Positions 1-6,205 of a DNA stretch of 9,828 nucleotides are shown one piece after another. The position numbers were made by a program, and so were the translations under genes. Source of the stretch: an uncultured Oscillospiraceae bacterium (lineage in GTDB: Bacteria > Bacillota > Clostridia > Oscillospirales > Oscillospiraceae); NCBI GenBank assembly GCA_934511545.1, contig CAKSWM010000035.1, positions 1 through 9,828 of the forward strand, given 5' to 3'. How positions within the stretch are numbered: position 1 is the first letter of the stretch; the number at the start of each line of letters is the position of its first letter. The notes under the pieces are model-generated. The model was not told where the DNA came from, did no database searches, and saw only the letters and a program-made list of their open reading frames with translations.

Positions 1-63
1 GTGCGGCCGTTTTATGAGTTTCTGCTGGAGGCTGATCTCCGTGCGAGGCCGCCTGTCATATGA
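1..63 (+). CDS. C-terminal tail of an unidentified protein (5' end outside window)
   Basis: The frame beginning at base 1 stays open for 20 codons and stops with TGA at 61-63. The stop overlaps the ATG of the next gene (60-62) in an ATGA arrangement typical of translationally coupled genes, which is the main reason for choosing this frame. The visible tail is hydrophilic at first and ends in residues PPVI. It is too short to assign a family. Another frame is also open across these bases, so the call rests on the overlap and the direction of the downstream genes. Confidence 0.5.
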   Translation: MRPFYEFLLEADLRARPPVI

Positions 64-1025
64 GCGGGCCGGTGTTTTACTGCGCGCCGCTTGAGGGGCT
101 GACGAGCTTTGTGTTCCGCCGCGTTCACGCGCGTCTGTACCCGGGCGTGACCAAGTATTTTTCGCCGTTTCTCTCGCCCGCGGGGAGGGCGGTGTTCTCA
201 AAGCGCGAGAAGCGCGAAGCCGCGCCGGAGAACAACGCCGGGCTGACGCTTGTGCCGCAGCTTCTGGCGCGCGATCCCGAGGCGTTTATCTGCGGCGCGC
301 GTGAGCTTATGTCGCTCGGCTATGACGAGGTCAACCTGAACCTCGGCTGCCCGTCCGGGACCGTCGTCTCCAAGGGCAAAGGCTCCGGATTCCTGCAATA
401 TCCCGACGAGCTGGACGCTTTTCTCGAGCGCGTGTATTCGGCGGTGGACTGCCGCGTTTCGATCAAAACGCGCCTCGGCCTGACGGACCCGGAGGAGTTT
501 TTCCGCCTTCTTGAGATATACAACAGATATCCCGTACATGAGCTTATAATCCATCCGCGCGTGCGCACGGACTATTACAGGGAGCCTGTGCGCGAGGAGT
601 TTTATGCCTGGGCGTTTGAGCATTCGCACGCGCCGGTCTGCCTTAACGGAGATATGTGGAACGTAAGCGGTATCGAAAGACGGAAAAGCGCCTTTCCGGA
701 GGCGAAGGCGATCATGCTTGGCCGCGGGCTCTGCGCGGATCCCGCGCTGGTCCAGAAGGAGCTGGGAACGTACAGCCCGGACCGCGAGCGTCTGCTGGAG
801 TTCCACGACGAGATATTCCACGGCTATACGGAGGCATTCGGCTCCCCCCGCAGCGCGATGGCACGTATGAAGGAGCTGTGGTCTTACCTCATTCATCTGT
901 TTGAGGACGGCGAAAAATACGCAAAAAGGATCAAAAAATCGACGGAGCCCGCCGAGTATGAGGTCCTTGCGCGCGACGCCATTCTCAGGCTCGCCATGGT
1001 GGACGAGGTCGAAGCCCGGCTGTGA
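60..1025 (+). CDS. dus: tRNA-dihydrouridine synthase family protein (Dus)
   Basis: This is predicted to be an FMN-dependent enzyme that reduces specific uridines in tRNA to dihydrouridine using NAD(P)H in the cytoplasm. The 321-residue product has the Dus TIM-barrel signatures in order: an N-terminal APLEGLTSFVFR (9-20, family form APMxGVTDxxFR), NLNLGCPSG (92-100) with the catalytic-type Cys97, the loop KGKGSGFL (105-112), KTRLG (136-140) with the flavin/RNA-contacting Lys136, IIHPR (163-167) with His165, NGD (196-198), and the phosphate-binding MLGRG (219-223). A helical C-terminal domain follows, as in the family. Several motifs depart from the DusA/B/C consensus, so I do not assign a subtype or target position. 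The frame is closed by a stop at 15-17, and ATG 60 overlaps the upstream stop, with GAGG at 45-48 as a weak ribosome site. It is followed after 10 nt by the YgjP-like gene. Confidence 0.9.
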   Translation: MSGPVFYCAPLEGLTSFVFRRVHARLYPGVTKYFSPFLSPAGRAVFSKREKREAAPENNAGLTLVPQLLARDPEAFICGARELMSLGYDEVNLNLGCPSGTVVSKGKGSGFLQYPDELDAFLERVYSAVDCRVSIKTRLGLTDPEEFFRLLEIYNRYPVHELIIHPRVRTDYYREPVREEFYAWAFEHSHAPVCLNGDMWNVSGIERRKSAFPEAKAIMLGRGLCADPALVQKELGTYSPDRERLLEFHDEIFHGYTEAFGSPRSAMARMKELWSYLIHLFEDGEKYAKRIKKSTEPAEYEVLARDAILRLAMVDEVEARL

Positions 1026-1035
1026 GGTGATACGG

Positions 1036-1548
1036 ATGGAGTACAGGCTTATAAGGTCGAAGCGAAAGACCATATCGCTGGAGGTGACGCGCGGCGGCGA
1101 GATCGTCGTCCGTGCGCCAAACCGCTGTTCCCGCGCGGCGGCGGACAGCTTTGTCGCCGCGCACGAACGCTGGCTGAAAAACGCGCTCGAGCGGGTGCGG
1201 GCGCGGGAGCTTGCCCATCCGGAACCGGACGAGGCCGGCCGCGAGGCTCTGATCGCCCGCGCAAGGGAGGTCATTCCGAAGCGCACGGCATATTTCTCCG
1301 CGGTCATGGGGCTTTACCCTGCGGGCGTTAGGATAACGGACGCAAAAACACGCTTCGGCAGCTGCTCGGCCAAAAACAGCCTTTGCTTTTCCTGGCGGCT
1401 GATGCAGTACCCCGACGAATGTGTGGACTATGTCATCGTGCATGAGCTCGCGCACATCGTGCACAAGAACCACGGGCCGGAGTTTTATGCGCTCATCGGC
1501 TCGGTGCTCCCCGATTATAAGGAACGGATAAAAAAACTGAAAGGATGA
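1036..1548 (+). CDS. YgjP-like metal-dependent hydrolase/peptidase (DUF45, M48-related)
   Basis: The predicted 170-residue protein has the layout of the YgjP/DUF45 (WLM-related) zinc metallopeptidase family. Its N-terminal part is beta-rich (about 1-35), followed by a basic helical middle and a C-terminal catalytic helix. HELAH at 136-140 supplies two His ligands and the general-base Glu137, and NHGPEF (145-150) supplies His146 as the likely third ligand. The preceding TRFGSCSAKNSLCFSW stretch (105-120) is the typical family lead-in. No signal peptide is seen, so it should be cytoplasmic; the physiological substrate of this family is not well established. I chose ATG 1036 because GAGGTGA (1024-1030) lies 5 nt upstream. 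The frame is open further upstream inside the dus gene, and a GTG at 1027 is possible but would bury the ribosome site. The gene ends 7 nt before the DUF1653 gene, suggesting one operon with dus. Confidence 0.88.
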   Translation: MEYRLIRSKRKTISLEVTRGGEIVVRAPNRCSRAAADSFVAAHERWLKNALERVRARELAHPEPDEAGREALIARAREVIPKRTAYFSAVMGLYPAGVRITDAKTRFGSCSAKNSLCFSWRLMQYPDECVDYVIVHELAHIVHKNHGPEFYALIGSVLPDYKERIKKLKG

Positions 1549-1555
1549 AAGAAAT

Positions 1556-1783
1556 ATGGAGATGCAGCCTCTCCCTGAGCTCAGACCGGGAAAATACCGC
1601 CATTTCAAGGGCAATGAATACGAGCTTCTGTATGTTGCCAGGCACTCGGAAACGCTTGAACCGATGGTCGTCTACCGCGCGCTTTACGGCGAGCGCGGCA
1701 TCTGGGTGCGCCCCGCGTCGATGTGGACCGAGACTGTCGAGCGGGACGGAAAGACCTGCGTGAGATTTGAATATACAGGCTGA
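1556..1783 (+). CDS. DUF1653 domain-containing small protein
   Basis: This 75-residue protein matches DUF1653 across its length. The GKYRHFKGNEYELLYVARH segment (12-30) and the later VVYRALYGERGIWVRP segment (38-53) are the recognisable core, which reads as a compact beta-barrel-like fold. The biochemical role of the family is unknown; it is a small, probably cytoplasmic protein with no signal peptide or membrane segment. AAAGG just upstream (1540-1544) overlaps the end of the peptidase gene and serves ATG 1556; a second ATG at 1562 is possible but further from the ribosome site. It is the last gene of the plus-strand unit, ending 12-14 nt before the strong hairpin terminator. A shorter frame overlapping it from 1545 is a shadow. 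Confidence 0.85.
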   Translation: MEMQPLPELRPGKYRHFKGNEYELLYVARHSETLEPMVVYRALYGERGIWVRPASMWTETVERDGKTCVRFEYTG

Positions 1784-1795
1784 TTCCCGAGGGAT

Positions 1796-1834
1796 AAAAA
1801 ATTGCCTCCTGTTTTTACGACGGGAGGCAATTTT
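1796..1834. terminator. Bidirectional rho-independent terminator between convergent units
   Basis: The arms 1798-1809 (AAAATTGCCTCC) and 1823-1834 (GGAGGCAATTTT) are perfectly complementary over 12 bp. They extend inward by a T-G wobble (1810/1822) and a G-C pair (1811/1821), leaving a 9-nt loop at 1812-1820. The plus strand ends in TTTT, and on the minus strand the A run at 1796-1801 becomes six U. It lies 12-14 nt after the DUF1653 stop and about 9 nt after the pgsA stop on the opposite strand, so it can end both convergent transcripts. Confidence 0.92.
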
Positions 1835-1843
1835 CGCGTCTGT

Positions 1844-2359
1844 TTACGCGAGCATATCGCGGTTTTTGACGAAGTATTCAACGCCGGAATAGAGCGTGGT
1901 GGCGACGATCACGCCGACGCAGAACCAGCGCAGAACATCCGGAATAGGCAGGAGCATGAGCATGATGCAGATCATCGTCGAGAAGGTCTTGACCTTGCCT
2001 GACCATCCGGCGGCTATAACGCGGCCCTTTTCCGAGGCTATCATGCGCAGACCGGAAACGGCAAATTCGCGCAGAAGCACAACAAGCAGCGCCCAGCCGG
2101 GCATCCGGCCGGTTTCGACGAACCAGCACATCGCGGCGCAGACGAGCATTTTGTCCGCGAGGGGATCCATGAACTTGCCGAGGTCCGTTACCTGGTTATA
2201 GTGCCGCGCGATATAGCCGTCCACGAAGTCGGTCGCAGACGCGAGCGCGAATATCGCAAGGGCTATGTAGTTCGCGGCGGGAATGTTCAGATACAGCACC
2301 ACAAGGAATGCCGGTATCATAATGACTCTGAGTATCGTAAGCTTGTTTGCAGTAGTCAT
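1844..2359 (-). CDS. pgsA: CDP-diacylglycerol--glycerol-3-phosphate 3-phosphatidyltransferase
   Basis: This integral membrane enzyme joins CDP-diacylglycerol and glycerol-3-phosphate to make phosphatidylglycerophosphate, the committed step to phosphatidylglycerol and cardiolipin. The CDP-alcohol phosphotransferase motif D-x2-D-G-x2-A-R-x8-G-x3-D-x3-D is complete: Asp44, Asp47, Gly48, Ala51, Arg52, Gly61, Asp65 and Asp69 in a 171-residue protein. Hydrophobic segments at about 9-40, 71-83, 88-103, 125-140 and 145-160 fit a multi-pass protein, and the opening NKLTILRVIMIP is typical of PgsA. I chose ATG 2359 because GAGGTGA (2371-2365) sits 5 nt upstream. A GTG at 2368 in the same frame would add three residues (1844-2368) but would lie inside that ribosome site. 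It follows rimO by about 10 nt and is the last gene before the bidirectional terminator. Confidence 0.94.
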   Translation of the reverse strand: MTTANKLTILRVIMIPAFLVVLYLNIPAANYIALAIFALASATDFVDGYIARHYNQVTDLGKFMDPLADKMLVCAAMCWFVETGRMPGWALLVVLLREFAVSGLRMIASEKGRVIAAGWSGKVKTFSTMICIMLMLLPIPDVLRWFCVGVIVATTLYSGVEYFVKNRDMLA

Positions 2360-2364
2360 GGAAG

Positions 2365-2371
2365 TCACCTC
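2365..2371 (-). promoter_or_regulatory. Ribosome binding site that decides the pgsA start
   Basis: GAGGTGA on the minus strand overlaps the rimO stop codon (2372-2370) and lies 5 nt before ATG 2359. The alternative in-frame GTG at 2368-2366 falls within this element, which favours the ATG and suggests that pgsA translation is coupled to termination of rimO. Confidence 0.65.
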
Positions 2372-3695
2372 AATCTCCGACGATCTCGCCGAGGAGGTCG
2401 CCGTCCATAATATCCGTTATCTGAACAAGAACAAATTCTCCGGGAACGGCGCGGCCTGTGAAAAAGACCTTGCCGTCAACATCGGGGGAGTCGGCCCAGC
2501 TGCGTCCGTAATAGAGCTCCGCAAAGCGGTCATAGCCCTCGCAGAGGATGCGGAGCGTTCTTCCCAGCTGGCGCTCGTTGAACTCGTCCATGACCCCGGC
2601 CTGGATGTCCATGATGAATTCGGCGCGGCGCGCGGCCTCTTCCGCGCCGCAGCGGTCGTCCATCGCCGCTGCGGGCGTGCCCTCCTCCGGCGAGAACGGG
2701 AAAACGCCGGCGCGCTCGAGCTTTGCCTCCCGCAGGAAATCGCAGAGCTCCTCAAACTCCGTATCCGTTTCGCCGGGCAGGCCGGCAATAAGGCTGGTGC
2801 GGATGACGAGTTCCGGTATGCGTCTGCGCAGAACGGAGAAAAGCTCGCGTATCTCGTCGCCGGTGCCGCGGCGGTTCATGCGGCGGAGAATGGCGTTGTT
2901 TATGTGCTGTATCGGAATGTCGAGATATTTGACGACCTTGGGCTCGGAGGCAATCACGTCTATGAGCTCGTCGGTGAACTGGTCGGGGTAAAGGTAGTGC
3001 AGGCGGATCCATTCAATGCCGTCTATCGCGCACAGCTCGCGGATAAGTTCTGCCAGCGAACGTTTCGGTTCGAGATCCTGACCGTACCGCGTTATATCCT
3101 GCGCGATGACGATGAGTTCCTTGACTCCGCTCTCTGCAAGTCCGCGTGCCTCCTCGAGGATGCTGTCCATGCCGCGCGAGCGGTATCTCCCGCGGATAGA
3201 GGGAATGACGCAGAAGGCGCACCAGTTGTCACAGCCCTCGGCAATGCGCAGATAGGCCCAGCCCGGTCCGGTGGTCACGATGCGTCCCAGCTCCTCGATC
3301 GGGCCGTTTTTGTCGCCGAAGAGGGAAACGGGCCCGGAGCTCATAACGCTTTCGACGATCTGTGCTATCTCGCCGTAGTTTGACACTCCGACTATCGCGT
3401 CGATCTCCGGCATTTCGTCGGAGACCTCCTCCCGGTAGCGCTCGGAGAGACAGCCGGTGACGATGATGCGCTTGATGCGGCCCTCCTTTTTGAGCTGGGC
3501 CATCTCGAGAATGTTGTCGATGGCCTCGCTCTTGGCGCTTTCGATGAACCCGCAGGTGTTGATTATGACCGCGTCGGCGTTATCGACGTCCGCGACGATC
3601 GTGTGGCCCGCCTCGCGAAGCTGCCAGAGCATCTGCTCGCTGTTGACGAGGTTCTTGGCGCAGCCGAGGGAGATCATGGCAATTTTATATGGCAT
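2370..3695 (-). CDS. rimO: Ribosomal protein S12 methylthiotransferase
   Basis: This radical-SAM methylthiotransferase is predicted to add a methylthio group to the conserved aspartate of ribosomal protein S12. The 441-residue length is normal for RimO. The N-terminal UPF0004 domain contains three cluster cysteines, Cys12 (SLGCAKNLVNSE), Cys48 (NTCGF) and Cys82 (TGCLSER). The radical-SAM core has C-x3-C-x2-C at Cys155, Cys159 and Cys162, followed by IPSIRGRYRSR. A C-terminal TRAM-like region covers roughly 375-441. The GCAKNLVNSE opening, together with the length, points to RimO rather than the tRNA enzyme MiaB. ATG 3695 is preceded by AAGGA (3710-3706) at 10 nt. The gene sits 20 nt after recX and directly before pgsA; rimO-pgsA is a common Firmicutes pairing. 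Confidence 0.95.
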   Translation of the reverse strand: MPYKIAMISLGCAKNLVNSEQMLWQLREAGHTIVADVDNADAVIINTCGFIESAKSEAIDNILEMAQLKKEGRIKRIIVTGCLSERYREEVSDEMPEIDAIVGVSNYGEIAQIVESVMSSGPVSLFGDKNGPIEELGRIVTTGPGWAYLRIAEGCDNWCAFCVIPSIRGRYRSRGMDSILEEARGLAESGVKELIVIAQDITRYGQDLEPKRSLAELIRELCAIDGIEWIRLHYLYPDQFTDELIDVIASEPKVVKYLDIPIQHINNAILRRMNRRGTGDEIRELFSVLRRRIPELVIRTSLIAGLPGETDTEFEELCDFLREAKLERAGVFPFSPEEGTPAAAMDDRCGAEEAARRAEFIMDIQAGVMDEFNERQLGRTLRILCEGYDRFAELYYGRSWADSPDVDGKVFFTGRAVPGEFVLVQITDIMDGDLLGEIVGD

Positions 3696-3715
3696 GTGAC
3701 TTCAGTCCTTGTTTC

Positions 3716-4171
3716 TTATTCTTGTTGGAGCCCGGCGCGCAGGCGCTCGACGGCAGAGCTGATCTCGCTCCAGCCGAAGCCGCGGCGCAGAAGCGCGTCC
3801 GTCGCCCGTTTGAGCGCCGCGCGGTCGTCTATGTCTCCGCGCAGCTTGGCGCGCAGGAGACGGTCGAGCGTTTCGTCGGTCTCCGGCAGCTCGAGCAGCG
3901 CGGCATCCCACAGCTCTCGCGGGATCCTGCGTTTGAAAAGCTCGTTTTTCACGCGGGAGCGTCCAAAGCCTTTCGCTGCAAAGTGCCGCACGACGAGCGA
4001 AGCATATCTCGCGTCGTCGATTATGTGCAGCTGGCAGAACCTGTCGGCGACGGCCTGTGCGTCCTCCGGCGGCTCGCCTTTTTCAATCAGCTTTTCTATC
4101 AGCTCGTCGCGCCCGTAATCGCGCCTGTCAAGCATGCGCAGGGCGCGTTTTTTTGTGTCCTCGATGGGCAT
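3716..4171 (-). CDS. recX: Regulatory protein RecX
   Basis: RecX binds RecA filaments and modulates, usually inhibits, their growth and recombinase/coprotease activity. The 151-residue protein shows the all-helical three-repeat architecture. The first repeat (about 8-50) carries LDRRDYGRDELIEKLIEKG. The second (about 52-100) has FCQLHIIDDARYASLVVRHF and the strongly family-typical GFGRSRVKNELFKR stretch (68-81). The third lies at about 105-148, with RRGFGWSEISSAVERL. Length is at the short end of, but normal for, the family. ATG 4171 lies only 8 nt after the recA stop, so it is probably translated from the recA message by coupling; the ribosome site is weak, consistent with less RecX than RecA. 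A run of seven A lies at codons 6-8 of the coding strand. Confidence 0.92.
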   Translation of the reverse strand: MPIEDTKKRALRMLDRRDYGRDELIEKLIEKGEPPEDAQAVADRFCQLHIIDDARYASLVVRHFAAKGFGRSRVKNELFKRRIPRELWDAALLELPETDETLDRLLRAKLRGDIDDRAALKRATDALLRRGFGWSEISSAVERLRAGLQQE

Positions 4172-4179
4172 GGGACTTC

Positions 4180-5280
4180 TCAGCCCTCAAAATCGTCGGC
4201 GGAGACGTCGATGGCGCGGCCCGCGGCCTGCGCGGCCTTTTTCGCCTGCGGCGAGAGAAGCTTGACGTAATTTGCGCGCACCTTGGCCTCGATGTCGTCC
4301 ATGACCTCGGGGTTCTGGAGCAGGTATGCCTTCACATTGTCACGTCCCTGAAGACGCGCGTCGCCGACGGTGAACCACGCGCCGCTCTTTTCGATGATAT
4401 CCAGCTTGACCGCAAGGTCGATTATCTCGCCGACCTTGGAGATGCCCTCGCCGTAGATGATGTCGAACTCCGCCTCCTTGAACGGGGGGGCGACCTTGTT
4501 TTTGATGACCTTGGCGCGGGTGCGGTTGCCGATCATCTCGCTGCCGTTTTTGAGCGTCTCGATGCGGCGCATATCGATGCGGACGGAGGCAAAGTATTTC
4601 AGCGCGCGTCCGCCGGGGGTGGTCTCCGGATTGCCGTACATGACGCCGATCTTTTCGCGCAGCTGGTTGATGAAGATGACGATGCAGCCGGTCTTGGAAA
4701 CGACGCCGGCAAGCTTTCTCAGAGCCTGACTCATAAGCCGGGCGACGACGCCGACGCTGGAATCGCCCATCTCGCCCTCAAGCTCGCTGCGGGGCAGCAG
4801 AGCCGCGACGGAGTCGATGACGACAACGTCCAGAGCGCCGGAACGCACAAGCTGTTCGGTTATTTCGAGAGCCTGCTCGCCGGTGTCCGGCTGGGAGATG
4901 AGAAGGTTGTCGATGTCAACGCCGAGCGCGCGAGCATAAGCCGGCTCGAGCGCGTGTTCAACGTCGATATAGGCGGCCTCGCCGCCGTTTTTCTGGGCGG
5001 AGGCGACGATGTGCAGCGCGAGGGTGGTCTTGCCGCAGGACTCGGGGCCGTATATCTCGACGATACGGCCGCGCGGAACGCCGCCGATGCCAAGGGCAAA
5101 GTCGAGGGAGAGAGAACCTGTCGAAATGGCCTCGACATTGACGGGGATATCGTCGCCAAGGCGCATGATAGCGCCCTTGCCGTATGCCTTTTCTATCTGG
5201 CTGATGGCTGTTTCAAGAGCTTTTTTCTTGTCGTCGGCCTGACCGACGGTGCTTATGGGTGTCTTTTTCTTCTCGGCCAT
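4180..5280 (-). CDS. recA: Recombinase RecA
   Basis: This ATP-dependent strand-exchange protein drives homologous recombination and triggers LexA self-cleavage in the SOS response. The 366-residue protein is full length. It has an N-terminal helix and linker (about 15-45, ending [14 protein letters not shown]), Walker [10 protein letters not shown] (78-86), the catalytic-type Glu108 in DVEHALE, Walker [10 protein letters not shown] (151-159), and the L2/DNA-binding region from INQLREKIG through NPETTPGG (205-224). The C-terminal domain ends in an acidic tail (SADDFEG). The second serine usual in Walker A (GPESSGKTT) is Cys82 here. The start is well supported by GAGGAG (5293-5288), 7 nt before ATG 5280. 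A run of seven C in the coding strand (4490-4484) leaves the frame intact. The gene lies 36 nt after prmC and 8 nt before recX. Confidence 0.98.
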   Translation of the reverse strand: MAEKKKTPISTVGQADDKKKALETAISQIEKAYGKGAIMRLGDDIPVNVEAISTGSLSLDFALGIGGVPRGRIVEIYGPESCGKTTLALHIVASAQKNGGEAAYIDVEHALEPAYARALGVDIDNLLISQPDTGEQALEITEQLVRSGALDVVVIDSVAALLPRSELEGEMGDSSVGVVARLMSQALRKLAGVVSKTGCIVIFINQLREKIGVMYGNPETTPGGRALKYFASVRIDMRRIETLKNGSEMIGNRTRAKVIKNKVAPPFKEAEFDIIYGEGISKVGEIIDLAVKLDIIEKSGAWFTVGDARLQGRDNVKAYLLQNPEVMDDIEAKVRANYVKLLSPQAKKAAQAAGRAIDVSADDFEG

Positions 5281-5299
5281 AATTTATCTCCTCTGTCTA

Positions 5300-5305
5300 A
5301 TTATA
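5300..5305 (-). promoter_or_regulatory. Candidate -10 element of a recA promoter
   Basis: A perfect TATAAT lies on the minus strand in the 36-nt prmC-recA gap, 20 nt before the recA ATG and just ahead of its ribosome site. At 16-18 nt spacing I see no good TTGACA match (GGAAGA or CGGAAG instead), and there is no TG extension. A transcript starting about 7 nt downstream would begin within the ribosome site region, leaving a very short leader. This may be chance in an AT-rich gap. Confidence 0.25.
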
Positions 5306-5316
5306 CTCCTGATGGA

Positions 5317-6174
5317 TCATACTCTTCCGAAAACAACGCGCTCGATGCCGGCGGTGTCCTTTTCACAGCCGACGTCCTTGAACGAGGCAAGGCGCAGCAG
5401 CTTCTGCACCTCGCCGGACTGTGTTTCGCCGACCTCGAAAACGATGTGGCCGCCGTCGCGTATAACGGCTTTCCAGCGGCGGATTATTTCGCGGTAGAAG
5501 AAAAGTCCGTCCTCTCCGCCGTCGAGCGCCTTGTGCGGCTCGTAATCGCGGACGGAGGCGTCGAGCGTATCGATCTCCGCCGTGGCGATATAGGGCGGAT
5601 TGCAGACTATCATGTCGAAGCTCCCGATAAGAAGCGGGGGCGCTGCTGCGGCGTCCGCGTCAATGGAGGTGACGCGGGGGCTGAGATTGTTGAGCAGGAC
5701 GTTCCTGCGGCAGATGCTGACGCATCTGGGATCGACGTCCGCCGCGACGACACGGCTTGCGGGCAGCGCGTTTGCGATCGCGCAGGCGATGCAGCCGCTG
5801 CCCGTGCACAGGTCGAGCACGCGGGCGTCCAGCTTGCCGCGGGCGCGCAGGATCTTCAGCGCGGTGTCAACGAGGACCTCGGTGTCCATGCGCGGGATGA
5901 GCGTACTGCGGTCCACGACGAGCGGGAGCCCGTAAAACTCCCAGCTTCCGGTGACGTAGGCTATCGGCTCGCCGTTCAGGCGGCGCTCTATGAGTTCGCG
6001 CACCTTTTCCCCCATCGCGGAGGAGGGATAAAGGTTCATATCCGCGGTCAGCCTTTCCATTGTTTTCCCGGCTGCATGCGCCACGAGCAGCCTTGCCTCG
6101 AGGTTGTAGGCCTCGATCCCGGCCTCCTTGAGCGTCCGGCGTGTCTCTATATAATAATCGCCGTAAGTTTTCAT
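5317..6174 (-). CDS. prmC: Peptide chain release factor N5-glutamine methyltransferase
   Basis: PrmC (HemK) methylates the glutamine of the GGQ motif in release factors RF1 and RF2 using S-adenosylmethionine, which speeds translation termination. The 285-residue protein has the N-terminal helical release-factor-binding domain (about 1-75, with NLEARLLVAHAAG). A linker follows with the family signatures PIAYVTGSWEFYG (70-82) and IPRMDTE (93-99). The Rossmann methyltransferase domain has SAM motif I VLDLCTGSGCIA (119-130), an acidic strand end AADVDP (144-149), and the catalytic NPPY (192-195). ATG 6174 follows GGGGGAG (6194-6188) by a rather long 13-nt purine-rich spacer. It sits 31 nt after the DUF1385 gene, a known association in Firmicutes, but the usual partner prfA is not adjacent. 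Confidence 0.96.
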   Translation of the reverse strand: MKTYGDYYIETRRTLKEAGIEAYNLEARLLVAHAAGKTMERLTADMNLYPSSAMGEKVRELIERRLNGEPIAYVTGSWEFYGLPLVVDRSTLIPRMDTEVLVDTALKILRARGKLDARVLDLCTGSGCIACAIANALPASRVVAADVDPRCVSICRRNVLLNNLSPRVTSIDADAAAAPPLLIGSFDMIVCNPPYIATAEIDTLDASVRDYEPHKALDGGEDGLFFYREIIRRWKAVIRDGGHIVFEVGETQSGEVQKLLRLASFKDVGCEKDTAGIERVVFGRV

Positions 6175-6205
6175 CTTTTTTCTTTTTCTCCCCCGTAATC
6201 CATTT

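Noticed and set aside
901..1035. Upstream extension of the YgjP-like protein into the dus gene
   Set aside because: The frame is open there, but it would overlap dus by about 125 nt, and the translation is Arg/Ser-rich and unlike the family. A good ribosome site supports ATG 1036.
198..1307. Long minus-strand frame opposite dus and the metallopeptidase gene
   Set aside because: It is a shadow frame of two genes with clear catalytic motifs, and its predicted protein is Arg-rich and low in recognisable features.
1545..1763. Small plus-strand frame overlapping the DUF1653 gene
   Set aside because: It overlaps the recognised DUF1653 protein in another frame, and its product has no family features.
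1796..1834. Possibility that the inverted repeat is an operator or recombination site
   Set aside because: Its position between two convergent stop codons, GC-rich core and flanking A and T runs fit a bidirectional terminator fully.
2283..3383. Long plus-strand frame opposite rimO
   Set aside because: It lies antisense to the radical-SAM enzyme, and its composition (Ala/Val/Asp-rich) is what reverse-complement codons of a GC-rich gene give.
4057..6198. Very long plus-strand open frame (over 700 codons) opposite recA, prmC and part of recX
   Set aside because: It is entirely antisense to three well-supported genes. GC-rich third positions in those genes suppress stops in this frame, its translation resembles no family, and it has no ribosome site tied to a plausible start.
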